From positions 1-45,899 of the forward strand of contig NZ_MUNO01000029.1 of NCBI RefSeq assembly GCF_002001015.1: DNA of 45,899 nucleotides, given 5' to 3'. The notes under the pieces were generated by a model. That model ran no database searches. It was not told the DNA's origin and saw nothing but the letters and a program-made list of their open reading frames with translations. The stretch comes from Polaromonas sp. A23. GTDB lineage: Bacteria > Pseudomonadota > Gammaproteobacteria > Burkholderiales > Burkholderiaceae_C. The first letter of the stretch is position 1; each line of letters opens with the position of its first letter. The position numbers were made by a program, and so were the translations under genes. Below are positions 19,462 through 27,377 of the stretch, piece by piece.

Positions 19462-20232
19462 ATGGCCGCCATCCCTACCCCGTCCGCCGATGATTTTGCA
19501 GGTGCCACGCCGGCCTTCAGCCCGCTGTACCAGCAGATCAAGGGCCTGATCCTGCAGAGCCTGCAGTCGGGCGAGTGGAAGCCGGGCGAAGCCATTCCCT
19601 CCGAGATGGACCTGGCGGCCCGCTACAGGGTGAGCCAGGGCACGGTGCGCAAAGCCATCGACGAGTTGGCCACCGACAACCTGGTGGTGCGGCGGCAAGG
19701 CAAAGGCACTTTTGTAGCCACCCATGCCGAGCAGCACGTGCAGTTCCGCTTCCTCAAGCTGGTGCCCGACAGCGGCACACCGGGCAGTGAAGGCCCGGCC
19801 CAGCGCGACATCATTGACTGCCGCCGTGTACGCGCCAGCGCCGACATTGCCCGCGCGCTGACACTGCGCACCGGTGACGCCGTGCTGCAGGCACGCCGCG
19901 TACTGAGTTTTGCCGGTACACCCACCATTCTCGAAGACCTCTGGTTGCCCGCCGCGCCGTTCAAGGGCCTAACCGCCGAACGGCTGGCTGATTACCACGG
20001 GCCGATGTACGCACTGTTCGAAACCGAGTTCAATGTGCGCATGGTTCGGGCTGAGGAAAAAATACGCGCCGAGCCCGCGACGGATGGGCGCGAGACGCTC
20101 CTGAAAGTAGAGCACGGCACGCCGCTGCTGAGCGTCGAGCGTATCGCCTACACCTACAACGACGTCCCCATGGAGTTGCGGCGCGGCTATTACCGCACCG
20201 ACACCCATTACTACCGCAATACCTTGAGCTGA
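19462..20232 (+). CDS. GntR-family regulator with UTRA domain
   Basis: HutC-subfamily repressor. The winged helix-turn-helix covers about residues 20-90 (PLYQQIKGLILQSLQSGEW, IPSEMDLAARYRVSQGTVRKAI, RQGKGTFVA), and the C-terminal UTRA ligand-binding domain shows LQARRVLSFAGTP, ILEDLWLP, AEEKIRAEPA and LSVERIAYTYNDVPMELRRGYY. The 256-residue version from the ATG at 19462 is chosen because the ATG at 19435 overlaps the predicted -10 element; the longer 265-residue form cannot be excluded. It is located between divergent mdh and the sdh operon, and a palindromic operator lies directly upstream. I infer that it senses a central-carbon metabolite and controls neighbouring TCA genes as well as itself; the ligand is not known. 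Confidence 0.88.
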   Translation: MAAIPTPSADDFAGATPAFSPLYQQIKGLILQSLQSGEWKPGEAIPSEMDLAARYRVSQGTVRKAIDELATDNLVVRRQGKGTFVATHAEQHVQFRFLKLVPDSGTPGSEGPAQRDIIDCRRVRASADIARALTLRTGDAVLQARRVLSFAGTPTILEDLWLPAAPFKGLTAERLADYHGPMYALFETEFNVRMVRAEEKIRAEPATDGRETLLKVEHGTPLLSVERIAYTYNDVPMELRRGYYRTDTHYYRNTLS

Positions 20233-20536
20233 GCATCCGCGCATGGCATGTTGGGTAAGAGGTCATCGCAGGAATGCAGCAACACGCACAGGCCAGGCGC
20301 GAAAATCCAGGTCGATTGTAACTTTCGCGTCAGCTTGCAGCCCTTTACGCGCCAATCAAAGCGACTTGCAGACATTTAATCTCCGGTTTGTCCGACAAAA
20401 ACCGGCAGCCATCGCCGGGACCGGTCAAATCGATGCTGCGTTGCAATAGAATCCGAGATGTTTTGAGTTGTAATTGCACCGTGCTTTTGCGCAGCAGTTA
20501 CCAAGCAGTTACCAGTCCTCCCACGAAAGCCCAACA
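20233..20536 (+). promoter_or_regulatory. sdh operon leader / promoter region
   Basis: Gene-free stretch of 304 bp between gntR and sdhC that must hold the sdh promoter. It contains an inverted repeat CCGGTTT-N9-AAACCGG (20383-20405), which could be an operator or an RNA hairpin, and a short tandem CAGTTACCAAGCAGTTACCA near 20496-20516. I could not place a convincing -35/-10 pair. The TCTTATATAAGA motif of the gntR promoter is not repeated here. Confidence 0.4.
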
Positions 20537-20980
20537 ATGACAGAGCTGGCATCCAAACAGCGTCCAAAGCGGCCCGAGTTCCGCAACATCAACGCCTTCA
20601 AAGACCTGACGACCTACCGCATGACGCCTGCGGCCTGGGTCTCCATCCTGCACCGCGCCAGCGGCGGCATCATGTTCATCCTGCTGCCCTTCATCATCTG
20701 GATGTTCGACACCTCGATTTCTTCTGAAATCTCGTTCGAAAAATTCAAGGCAGCCTTCAACGTCGGCATGCTGGGTTTGCCGGGCTTCATCTGGAAGCTG
20801 GTGGCCCTGGCACTGATCTGGTCTTACCTGCATCACTTCATCGCCGGCATTCGACACCTGTATATGGATGTCACCCACAAGCTGAGCAACGAGTTCGGCA
20901 AAAGCACCGCTCTGGCCACGCTGGGCCTAAGCATTTTGCTGACGCTGGCACTGGCCATCAAGCTGTTCGGTTTTTACTAA
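20537..20980 (+). CDS. sdhC: Succinate dehydrogenase cytochrome b556 subunit
   Basis: Membrane anchor subunit of complex II, carrying haem b and part of the quinone site together with SdhD. The 147-residue protein starts MTELASKQRPKRPEFRNINAF. It has the family SILHRASGGIMF stretch at the first membrane helix and WSYLHHFIAGIRHLYMD around residues 95-111, with the haem-ligand histidine and the typical HxxxGxRHLxxD pattern. Three membrane helices are visible. An upstream frame-extending ATG at 20474 would add 21 polar residues and is less likely. It starts the sdhCDAB-sdhE-gltA operon. Confidence 0.94.
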   Translation: MTELASKQRPKRPEFRNINAFKDLTTYRMTPAAWVSILHRASGGIMFILLPFIIWMFDTSISSEISFEKFKAAFNVGMLGLPGFIWKLVALALIWSYLHHFIAGIRHLYMDVTHKLSNEFGKSTALATLGLSILLTLALAIKLFGFY

Positions 20981-20993
20981 CAAGGAGCAAGAC

Positions 20994-21362
20994 ATGTCTG
21001 TGAACTACGGCTCCAAACGCCTCGTTGTCGGCGCACATTACGGCGCACGTGACTGGCTGGCCCAGCGCATCACCGCTGCCTTGATGGCTCTCTTTACGGT
21101 GCTGCTGCTGGTACAGGTGATCTTCACGAAAGGCCCCATTGGTTACGACCAGTGGGCCGGCATTTTCTCGGCGCAATGGATGAAACTGCTGACCTTCAGC
21201 GTCATCATCGCGCTGGCCTACCACGTGTGGGTGGGCATGCGCGACATCTGGATGGACTACGTCACCTCCATGGTCTGGCTGCGCTTGACACTGCAAGTGG
21301 CCACCATCGTCTGGCTGGTCGCTTGCGCCGGCTGGGCCATTCAAGTCCTGTGGCGCTTCTGA
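20994..21362 (+). CDS. sdhD: Succinate dehydrogenase membrane anchor subunit
   Basis: Second hydrophobic anchor of complex II. The 122-residue protein has three membrane helices and the AYHVWVGMRDIWMDYV signature (about residues 74-89) containing a haem/quinone-region His and the Asp-Tyr pair near the ubiquinone site. AAGGAG precedes the start, and the gene begins 13 nt after sdhC, so it is in the same transcript. The N-terminus YGSKRLVVGAHYGARDWLAQRITA is typical of the beta-proteobacterial form. Confidence 0.94.
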   Translation: MSVNYGSKRLVVGAHYGARDWLAQRITAALMALFTVLLLVQVIFTKGPIGYDQWAGIFSAQWMKLLTFSVIIALAYHVWVGMRDIWMDYVTSMVWLRLTLQVATIVWLVACAGWAIQVLWRF

Positions 21363-21393
21363 GCCGCTTCTGACCCACGACTGAAAAACAAAC

Positions 21394-23187
21394 ATGACTG
21401 CATCTTCCAAGCTTCCCAAACGCAAATTCGACGTCGTGATCGTCGGGGCCGGCGGCTCCGGCATGCGCGCCTCTCTGCAGCTGGCACGTGCCGGCCTGAA
21501 CGTCGCCGTGTTATCCAAGGTTTTCCCGACGCGCTCGCACACCGTGGCAGCGCAGGGCGGCATCGGTGCCTCGCTCGGCAACATGTCCGAGGACAACTGG
21601 CACTACCACTTCTACGACACTGTCAAGGGTTCCGACTGGCTCGGCGATCAGGACGCGATTGAATACATGTGCCGTGAAGCGCCCAAGGTCGTTTATGACC
21701 TGGAACACATGGGCATGCCGTTTGACCGTAACCCGGACGGCACGATTTACCAACGCCCCTTCGGCGGACACACCGCCAACTACGGCGAAAAAGCCGTGCA
21801 GCGCGCCTGCGCTGCCGCCGACCGCACCGGCCACGCCATGCTGCACACGCTGTACCAGCAAAACGTCAAGGAAAAAACCAGCTTCTTCGTTGAGTGGCTG
21901 GCCATGGATCTGATCCGTGATGCCGCCGGTGACGTCGTCGGCGTGACCGCCATCGAAATGGAGACCGGCGACGTTCACATCTTCGAAGCCAAGACCACCT
22001 TGCTGGCCACAGGCGGCGCCGGCCGTATTTTTGCGGCATCCACCAATGCCTTCATCAACACTGGTGACGGCTTGGGGATGGCGGCGCGTGCCGGCATTCC
22101 GCTGGAAGACATGGAATTCTGGCAATTCCACCCGACAGGCGTGCACGGTGCCGGCGTCCTACTGACTGAAGGCTGCCGCGGCGAAGGCGCGATTTTGCGC
22201 AACAGCAATGGCGAGCGCTTCATGGAGCGTTATGCGCCGGCCTACAAAGACCTGGCACCGCGCGACTACGTTTCACGCTGCATGGACCAGGAAATCAAGG
22301 AAGGCCGCGGCTGCGGCCCGAACAAGGACTACATCAACCTCGACATGACCCACCTGGGCGCCGAGACCATCATGAAGCGCCTGCCTTCGGTGTTCGAGAT
22401 TGGCCATAACTTTGCCAACGTCGACATCACCAAGGAGCCGATCCCCGTGGTGCCCACCATCCACTACCAGATGGGCGGCATTCCAACCAACATCCACGGC
22501 CAGGTCGTCACACAGGACGCCAGCAACAAGAGCGTGGTGGTCAATGGCCTCTATGCGGTGGGTGAATGCGCCTGTGTCAGCGTGCATGGCGCCAACCGCC
22601 TGGGCACCAACTCACTGCTCGATTTGCTGGTGTTCGGCCGCGCGGCCGGCAACCACATCGTCGAATACAACAAGACCACCTCGCACAAAGGCCTGCCGGC
22701 CGATGCAGCCGATGCCACGCTGGCACGCATTGCCCGCCTGGACAACGCGACCGAAGGCGAATACGCGCAAGATGTCGCCAACGACATCCGCGCCGCGATG
22801 CAGCAGCATGCCGGCGTGTTCCGCACCCAGGCCATCATGGACGCCGGTGTGGTCAAGATTGCCGAACTGCGCGAGCGCGTGAAAAACATTGGCCTCAAGG
22901 ACAAATCGAAAATTTTCAACACGGCGCGCATCGAGGCCCTGGAAGTCGAGAACCTGATCGAGGCGGCCCAGGCCACCATCGTCTCCGCTGCAGCCCGCCA
23001 CGAAAGCCGCGGCGCCCACTCGGTGGATGACTATGGCGACACGCCAGAGCATCCGAACGGCCGCAACGACACCGACTGGCACAAGCACACCCTCTGGCAC
23101 AGCGAAGGCAACCGCCTGAGCTACAAGCCTGTGCAGATGAAACCGCTGACAGTGGACTCGATTCCCCTGACAGTTCGCTCCTTCTAA
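21394..23187 (+). CDS. sdhA: Succinate dehydrogenase flavoprotein subunit
   Basis: Catalytic subunit of complex II: oxidises succinate to fumarate with covalent FAD. The FAD-binding fold VIVGAGGSGMRASL is at residues 15-28; His49 in RSHTVAAQGG is the expected covalent FAD attachment site. Active-site regions include FHPTGVHGAG, ILTEGCRGEGAI-like LLTEGCRGEGAI and the arginine in YAPAYKDLAPRDYVSR. QMGGIPTN and GANRLGTNSLLDLLVFG complete the family pattern. The length of 597 is normal. It lies between sdhD and sdhB with gaps of 31 and 20 nt. Confidence 0.97.
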   Translation: MTASSKLPKRKFDVVIVGAGGSGMRASLQLARAGLNVAVLSKVFPTRSHTVAAQGGIGASLGNMSEDNWHYHFYDTVKGSDWLGDQDAIEYMCREAPKVVYDLEHMGMPFDRNPDGTIYQRPFGGHTANYGEKAVQRACAAADRTGHAMLHTLYQQNVKEKTSFFVEWLAMDLIRDAAGDVVGVTAIEMETGDVHIFEAKTTLLATGGAGRIFAASTNAFINTGDGLGMAARAGIPLEDMEFWQFHPTGVHGAGVLLTEGCRGEGAILRNSNGERFMERYAPAYKDLAPRDYVSRCMDQEIKEGRGCGPNKDYINLDMTHLGAETIMKRLPSVFEIGHNFANVDITKEPIPVVPTIHYQMGGIPTNIHGQVVTQDASNKSVVVNGLYAVGECACVSVHGANRLGTNSLLDLLVFGRAAGNHIVEYNKTTSHKGLPADAADATLARIARLDNATEGEYAQDVANDIRAAMQQHAGVFRTQAIMDAGVVKIAELRERVKNIGLKDKSKIFNTARIEALEVENLIEAAQATIVSAAARHESRGAHSVDDYGDTPEHPNGRNDTDWHKHTLWHSEGNRLSYKPVQMKPLTVDSIPLTVRSF

Positions 23188-23207
23188 AAAAGACAAGCGG
23201 GAACCCC

Positions 23208-23912
23208 ATGACCAAACGTACTTTCCAGATTTACCGCTACGACCCCGATCAGGATGCCAAGCCTTACATGCAGACCATCGAGGTCGAGTTGGACGGCAGC
23301 GAGCGCATGCTGCTCGACGCCCTGATGAAGCTCAAGGCACAGGACCCGACGATTTCCTTCCGCCGCTCCTGCCGCGAAGGCGTGTGCGGTTCGGACGCGA
23401 TGAACATCAACGGCAAGAACGGCCTGGCCTGCCTGACCAACATGCGCACGCTGTCGGGCACCATCGTGCTCAAGCCCCTGCCGGGCCTGCCAGTGGTGCG
23501 CGACCTGATCGTCGACATGACGGACTTCTTCAAGCAGTACAACTCGATCAAGCCCTACCTGATCAACGACAACGTGCCGCCGGAAAAAGAGCGCCTGCAG
23601 AGCCCCGAAGAACGCGACGAGCTCAATGGCCTGTACGAGTGCATTTTGTGCGCCAGCTGCTCGACCTCCTGCCCCAGCTTCTGGTGGAACCCGGACAAGT
23701 TTGTCGGCCCGGCCGGCCTGTTGCAGGCTTACCGCTTCATTGCCGACAGCCGCGACGAATCCACCGCCGAGCGTCTGGACAACCTCGAAGACCCGTACCG
23801 CCTGTTCCGCTGCCACACCATCATGAACTGCGTCGACGTCTGCCCCAAGGGCCTGAACCCCAGCAAGGCGATTGGCAAGATCAAGGAAATGATGGTCTTG
23901 CGTTCTATCTAG
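23208..23912 (+). CDS. sdhB: Succinate dehydrogenase iron-sulfur subunit
   Basis: Electron-transfer subunit of complex II with three Fe-S clusters. The [2Fe-2S] ligands are in SCREGVCGSDAMNINGKNG followed by LAC (about residues 56-76). The [4Fe-4S] and [3Fe-4S] ligands are in CILCASCSTSCPSFWW (about 145-160) and CHTIMNCVDVCPKGLNP (about 204-220). At 234 residues it has normal length. A family-2 repeat begins ten bases after its stop codon and separates it from sdhE by 149 nt, whereas the other genes of the operon are close together. Confidence 0.97.
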   Translation: MTKRTFQIYRYDPDQDAKPYMQTIEVELDGSERMLLDALMKLKAQDPTISFRRSCREGVCGSDAMNINGKNGLACLTNMRTLSGTIVLKPLPGLPVVRDLIVDMTDFFKQYNSIKPYLINDNVPPEKERLQSPEERDELNGLYECILCASCSTSCPSFWWNPDKFVGPAGLLQAYRFIADSRDESTAERLDNLEDPYRLFRCHTIMNCVDVCPKGLNPSKAIGKIKEMMVLRSI

Positions 23913-23921
23913 AGAAATATG

Positions 23922-24015
23922 GCCCCCACGCTTGTCGCTTCGCGTACTACGCTGCCCCCCGGGGGGGCGCTGCGCCTGCGGACTGGCAAAGCCAGATCCG
24001 CGGCCCTGGCTGGTC
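23922..24015 (+). repeat. GC-rich dispersed repeat, family 2 (copy 1)
   Basis: Starts GCCCCCACGCTTGTCGCTTC, has a central C6-G7 self-complementary core, then GCTGCGCCTGCGG and a GGCAAAGCC hairpin, ending with CCGCGGCCCTGGCTGG. The same order of elements occurs at 30836 and 36077. A further hairpin, CCGCCGA-N8-TCGGCGG, follows at 24022-24043 just before sdhE. Confidence 0.85.
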
Positions 24016-24061
24016 TGGAACCCGCCGACGCTTCGCTCGGCGGAAAAATCGTTCTCTGATC

Positions 24062-24385
24062 ATGCAGACCACGGACGAACTTCTGGATGAGCGGGCACTG
24101 AGCAAACTCAAGTGGCGCTGCCGTCGTGGCCTGCTTGAGAACGACCTGCTGATCGAGAAGTTCTTCAAGCGGCATGAAGCCACATTAACCGTCAGCCAGG
24201 CTCAAGGCTTGAATGATTTAATGGATCTGTCTGACAACGATTTGCTGGACCTTTTGCTCCAACGCAGGGAACCCGCCCAGCTCGCAGAACTGCAAGCTCA
24301 GGTAAGTGCATCTACTTATGAGGCTGTTGAGGTCTTAAACTTGATTCGCGCCGCAGCAACAGGCCATTCGCCCGCCCCCATTTGA
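24062..24385 (+). CDS. sdhE: FAD assembly factor SdhE
   Basis: Small cytosolic protein needed for covalent flavinylation of SdhA. The 107-residue protein carries the diagnostic RGLLE sequence (residues 22-26, the conserved RGxxE motif) after LSKLKWRCR, followed by [10 protein letters not shown] and the helical [16 protein letters not shown] region. It is slightly longer than the roughly 90-residue enterobacterial form, with a C-terminal extension ([18 protein letters not shown]). The ATG at 24062 is selected because the family sequence begins there; the open frame upstream comes from the repeat. The gene is between sdhB and gltA. Confidence 0.92.
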   Translation: MQTTDELLDERALSKLKWRCRRGLLENDLLIEKFFKRHEATLTVSQAQGLNDLMDLSDNDLLDLLLQRREPAQLAELQAQVSASTYEAVEVLNLIRAAATGHSPAPI

Positions 24386-24407
24386 TTTGACAAGAAAGAC
24401 TCAAGAA

Positions 24408-25718
24408 ATGAAGCTCGCTGACAACAAAGCCACCCTGTCCTTCAGCAACGGCAGCCCCAGTGTCGAGTTACCCGTGTACCACGGCAACGTCGGTCCGGAT
24501 GTGGTCGATATCCGCAAGCTGTATGCCCAGACCGGCATGTTCACTTATGACCCGGGCTTCCTGTCCACGGCAGCCTGCCAGTCCGCCATCACCTACATTG
24601 ACGGCGACAAGGGCGAGCTGCTGTACCGCGGCTACCCGATCGAGCAGCTGGCCACCAACTGCGACTACCTTGAAACCTGCCACCTGCTGCTCTACGGAGA
24701 GTTGCCCAATGGTGACCAGAAGAAAGATTTCGTCAGCCGCGTGACCAACCACACCATGGTCAACGAGCAGATGCAGTTTTTCCTGCGCGGTTTCCGCCGT
24801 GATGCGCACCCGATGGCCATCATGACCGGTCTGGTCGGCGCGCTGTCGGCCTTCTACCATGACAGCACCGACATCAACAATCCAGAGCACCGCGAAATCG
24901 CCGCGATCCGCCTCATTGCCAAGATGCCCACGCTGGTCGCCATGGCCTACAAGTACACCGTGGGCCAGCCCTACATGTACCCCAAGAACAACCTGAGCTA
25001 CGCCGGCAACTTCCTGCACATGATGTTCGCCACGCCTTGCGAAGAGTACAAGGTCAACCCGGTGCTCGAGCGCGCGCTGGACCGCATCTTCATCCTGCAC
25101 GCTGACCACGAGCAGAACGCCTCCACCTCCACGGTTCGCCTGTGCGGTTCGTCCGGCACCAACCCGTTTGCAGCCATTGCAGCCGGTGTGGCCTGCCTCT
25201 GGGGCCCTGCCCACGGCGGCGCCAATGAAGCGGCACTCAACATGCTGGGCGACATCCAGAAAGCCGGCGGCGTCGAAAAAATCGGCGACTTCATCAAGCA
25301 GGTCAAGGACAAGAACTCCGGCGTCAAGCTGATGGGCTTTGGCCACCGTGTCTACAAAAACTACGACCCGCGCGCCAAGCTGATGCAGGAAACCTGCAAG
25401 GAAGTGCTCAAGGAAATGGGCCTGGAAAACGACCCGTTGTTCAAGCTGGCCATGGCGCTGGAAAAAATTGCACTGGAAGACGAATACTTCGTTTCCCGCA
25501 AGCTCTATCCCAACGTCGACTTCTACTCCGGCATCGTGCAGCGCGCCATCGGCATCCCCGTGCCGCTGTTCACTGCAATCTTCGCGCTGGCCCGTACCGT
25601 CGGCTGGATCGCCCAGCTCAACGAAATGATCGGCGACCCCGAGTACAAGATTGGCCGTCCACGCCAGCTGTTCAACGGTTCCGTCCAGCGCGACGTGAAA
25701 CCCCTCAACGCCCGTTGA
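24408..25718 (+). CDS. gltA: Citrate synthase
   Basis: Condenses oxaloacetate and acetyl-CoA to citrate, the entry step of the TCA cycle. The 436-residue protein belongs to the hexameric, NADH-sensitive Gram-negative type (N-terminal beta-rich domain [20 protein letters not shown]). Catalytic histidines are in [12 protein letters not shown] and [16 protein letters not shown], and the C-terminal VDFYSGIV carries the catalytic Asp. A TTG seven codons earlier is open, but the ATG at 24408 fits the family. It begins 22 nt after sdhE and ends the sdh operon before a strong terminator. Confidence 0.97.
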   Translation: MKLADNKATLSFSNGSPSVELPVYHGNVGPDVVDIRKLYAQTGMFTYDPGFLSTAACQSAITYIDGDKGELLYRGYPIEQLATNCDYLETCHLLLYGELPNGDQKKDFVSRVTNHTMVNEQMQFFLRGFRRDAHPMAIMTGLVGALSAFYHDSTDINNPEHREIAAIRLIAKMPTLVAMAYKYTVGQPYMYPKNNLSYAGNFLHMMFATPCEEYKVNPVLERALDRIFILHADHEQNASTSTVRLCGSSGTNPFAAIAAGVACLWGPAHGGANEAALNMLGDIQKAGGVEKIGDFIKQVKDKNSGVKLMGFGHRVYKNYDPRAKLMQETCKEVLKEMGLENDPLFKLAMALEKIALEDEYFVSRKLYPNVDFYSGIVQRAIGIPVPLFTAIFALARTVGWIAQLNEMIGDPEYKIGRPRQLFNGSVQRDVKPLNAR

Positions 25719-25744
25719 TCCTGAATCCAGCTTTCTGAACAGGC

Positions 25745-25779
25745 AAAGCCCGCCCGTGGCAACACCGGCGGGCTTTTTT
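25745..25779 (+). terminator. Intrinsic terminator after gltA
   Basis: AAAGCCCGCC, a 12-base loop and GGCGGGCTTT form a perfect ten-base stem continued by a T-run. It lies 26 nt after the gltA stop and ends the sdh-gltA transcript. Confidence 0.93.
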
Positions 25780-25808
25780 GCGTTCGTCACCACCACCGGA
25801 GGGCACCC

Positions 25809-26189
25809 TTGAAATTCATCCAGACCGCTGCCGAGTTGCGCTCAGCCCTTGCCCCGTCCGCCACGCCCAGCACCTGCAGCTGCGCCATCGGGGCCTGTCC
25901 GGGCTGGGAAAGCCTGGCCGAATACCGCTGGGAAGCCGCGCAGATGACAAAGGTGGCCACCCTGTGCGACCCGGCCATGGAAGAAGCGACGCTTGAGGAA
26001 AAACACCCTCAGGGCACACGCTACGACTCACCCGATGCCCCGGTAGCCATCAAGTTCTTCCCCTACAACCGAAGCGATGTCTGGCATTGCAGCCGCTGCG
26101 ACCGGCATCTGCTGCGCTACACCGAATTCGGGGGCTATAACGTCGATCCCCGCGTTCGCGCGCTGGATCCGGCAAAAATCATCGACTAG
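25809..26189 (+). CDS. Hypothetical protein with two cysteine motifs (TTG start)
   Basis: A 126-residue soluble protein I do not recognise. The start is a TTG, supported by GGAGGG six bases upstream and no in-frame ATG that gives a sensible N-terminus. It has an N-terminal CSCAIGACPGW cluster (residues about 23-33) and a C-terminal CSRCDRHLLRYTEFGGYNVDPR region (about 94-115); together these cysteines could bind zinc or iron. The protein reads as a genuine folded domain with charged helices between the clusters. It stands alone between the gltA terminator and a family-1 repeat that begins four bases after its stop codon. Confidence 0.75.
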   Translation: MKFIQTAAELRSALAPSATPSTCSCAIGACPGWESLAEYRWEAAQMTKVATLCDPAMEEATLEEKHPQGTRYDSPDAPVAIKFFPYNRSDVWHCSRCDRHLLRYTEFGGYNVDPRVRALDPAKIID

Positions 26190-26192
26190 CGC

Positions 26193-26252
26193 TTGCTATT
26201 GTTTTCATAGCTACTTGCGCCCGCCGAATAAGGGCCAATGCCCGAAAACACT
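26193..26252 (+). repeat. Short dispersed repeat, family 1 (copy C)
   Basis: TTGCTATTGTTTTCATAGCT, then ACTTGCGCCCG, a short spacer and AAGGGC. It starts immediately after the stop codon of the preceding hypothetical gene. Confidence 0.8.
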
Positions 26253-26315
26253 TATAACTTTCAGGAAAATGGCTTCCAGGGCCCGTTCCAGGCCGTAACC
26301 ACCGGGCAAGCCAGC

Positions 26316-26383
26316 CATCGCATATCGCGATGACAAAGCTCCAAATAAGCTTGCAAAATAGAGATTCATCGCAAAACGCGATG
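26316..26383 (+). promoter_or_regulatory. Paired operators CATCGC-N5-GCGATG upstream of the LysR gene
   Basis: Two 17-bp palindromes with identical arms: CATCGC-ATATC-GCGATG (26316-26332) and CATCGC-AAAAC-GCGATG (26367-26383). Each contains the T-N11-A pattern of LysR boxes, and their spacing of 51 bp is close to five DNA turns. The second ends 17 nt before the lysR start codon. They are the probable binding sites of the LysR regulator itself. Confidence 0.75.
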
Positions 26384-26399
26384 CCTTTAGCCCTTTTTC

Positions 26400-27344
26400 A
26401 TGAAAAGCTCCGAACGCAACTTCGCCCGCCGGATAGATCTCACCTCGCTGCAATTGTTTGTGGCGGTGTGCGAGCTTGGCAGCATCGGCAAGGCGGCGGA
26501 GCGTGAATTCATTGCAGCCTCGGCCGTCAGCAAACGCCTCTCTGACCTGGAGGCCGCACTCGACACGCCCCTGCTTTACCGTCACACCCGCGGGGTGGAC
26601 CTGACGCCGGCCGGGCAAAGCCTGCTGCACCATGCGCGCTCGGTGCTCTTCAGCCTGGAAAAAATGCAGGGCGAACTCAGCGAATACTCCGCCGGCGTGC
26701 GCGGCCACGTGCGTGTGCATGCCAGCATTTCTGCCATCGTGCAGTTTTTGCCGGAAGACTTGGGCGCCTTCATCGGCCAGCACCCCGAGGTCAAGATCGA
26801 CCTGGAAGAGCACCTGAGTACGGAAGTTGTGCGCGCCGTGCAGGAAGGCGCCGCCGACCTGGGCATCTGCAATACCGCCGATGGCAGCGGCGAGTTGCAG
26901 ACCCTGCCCTATCGGCAAGACCGACTCGTCATGATTGTGCCGCGCGGCCACGTGCTGGGCGCGCAGGATGCCATTGCTTTTGAAGACAGCCTGGACTTTG
27001 ACCATGTGGGCCTGCACTCGAACAGCTCGATTTACCTGGCCATGCGTGATGCTGCGGCGCTGGCGGGCCGCACCATCAAGCTGCGCATCCACGTCACCGG
27101 GCTGGACGCCATGTGCCGCATGATCCACAACGGCCTGGGCGTCGGCGTCATGCCGCAGCGCGCTTTTGAGCTCATGCACGGCGTCGGCGAGCTCGAATCG
27201 GTCGCACTGACCAATGACTGGGCCGAGCGCCGCATCGAGCTGGTGGCCCGTGATTTTTCCAGCCTGCCGGTCACCGCCCGCCTGCTTGTCGATCACCTCA
27301 CCGCGCGCGCGGTTGCCACGGCCCCGGCAAGCGCCGCTGCCTGA
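26400..27344 (+). CDS. LysR-family transcription regulator
   Basis: 314-residue regulator. The N-terminal winged helix-turn-helix (IDLTSLQLFVAVCELGSIGKAAEREF, AASAVSKRLSDLEAALDTPLLYR, as regions within residues 11-62) is followed by a linker helix and a two-lobed periplasmic-binding-protein-like effector domain (residues about 95-300: GHVRVHASISAIVQFLPEDL, ADLGICN, DRLVMIVPRGH, GLGVGVMPQRAFE). It is located directly before leuC on the same strand, with a 33-nt gap that contains a TTAAAAT box. Whether it controls leuCDB, itself or another locus is not visible, but two strong operators lie just upstream of its own start. This is not a typical LeuO or LeuR by anything I can see. Confidence 0.9.
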   Translation: MKSSERNFARRIDLTSLQLFVAVCELGSIGKAAEREFIAASAVSKRLSDLEAALDTPLLYRHTRGVDLTPAGQSLLHHARSVLFSLEKMQGELSEYSAGVRGHVRVHASISAIVQFLPEDLGAFIGQHPEVKIDLEEHLSTEVVRAVQEGAADLGICNTADGSGELQTLPYRQDRLVMIVPRGHVLGAQDAIAFEDSLDFDHVGLHSNSSIYLAMRDAAALAGRTIKLRIHVTGLDAMCRMIHNGLGVGVMPQRAFELMHGVGELESVALTNDWAERRIELVARDFSSLPVTARLLVDHLTARAVATAPASAAA

Positions 27345-27349
27345 CTACT

Positions 27350-27355
27350 TAAAAT
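27350..27355 (+). promoter_or_regulatory. Possible leuC -10 element
   Basis: TAAAAT lies immediately after the lysR stop codon and 22 nt before the leuC ATG. Similar TTAAAAT/CTAAAAT boxes lie upstream of asd (31011-31017) and lysS (40810-40816). No clear -35 element accompanies any of them, so these are weak calls. Confidence 0.3.
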
Positions 27356-27377
27356 CAGAGACCACGAAGGAAACCAC

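Noticed and set aside
20383..20405. CCGGTTT inverted repeat before sdhC as an intrinsic terminator for gntR
   Set aside because: No T-run follows; kept only as a possible operator or hairpin in the sdh leader.
24468..25796. 442-codon minus-strand frame opposite gltA
   Set aside because: Complete antisense shadow of citrate synthase.
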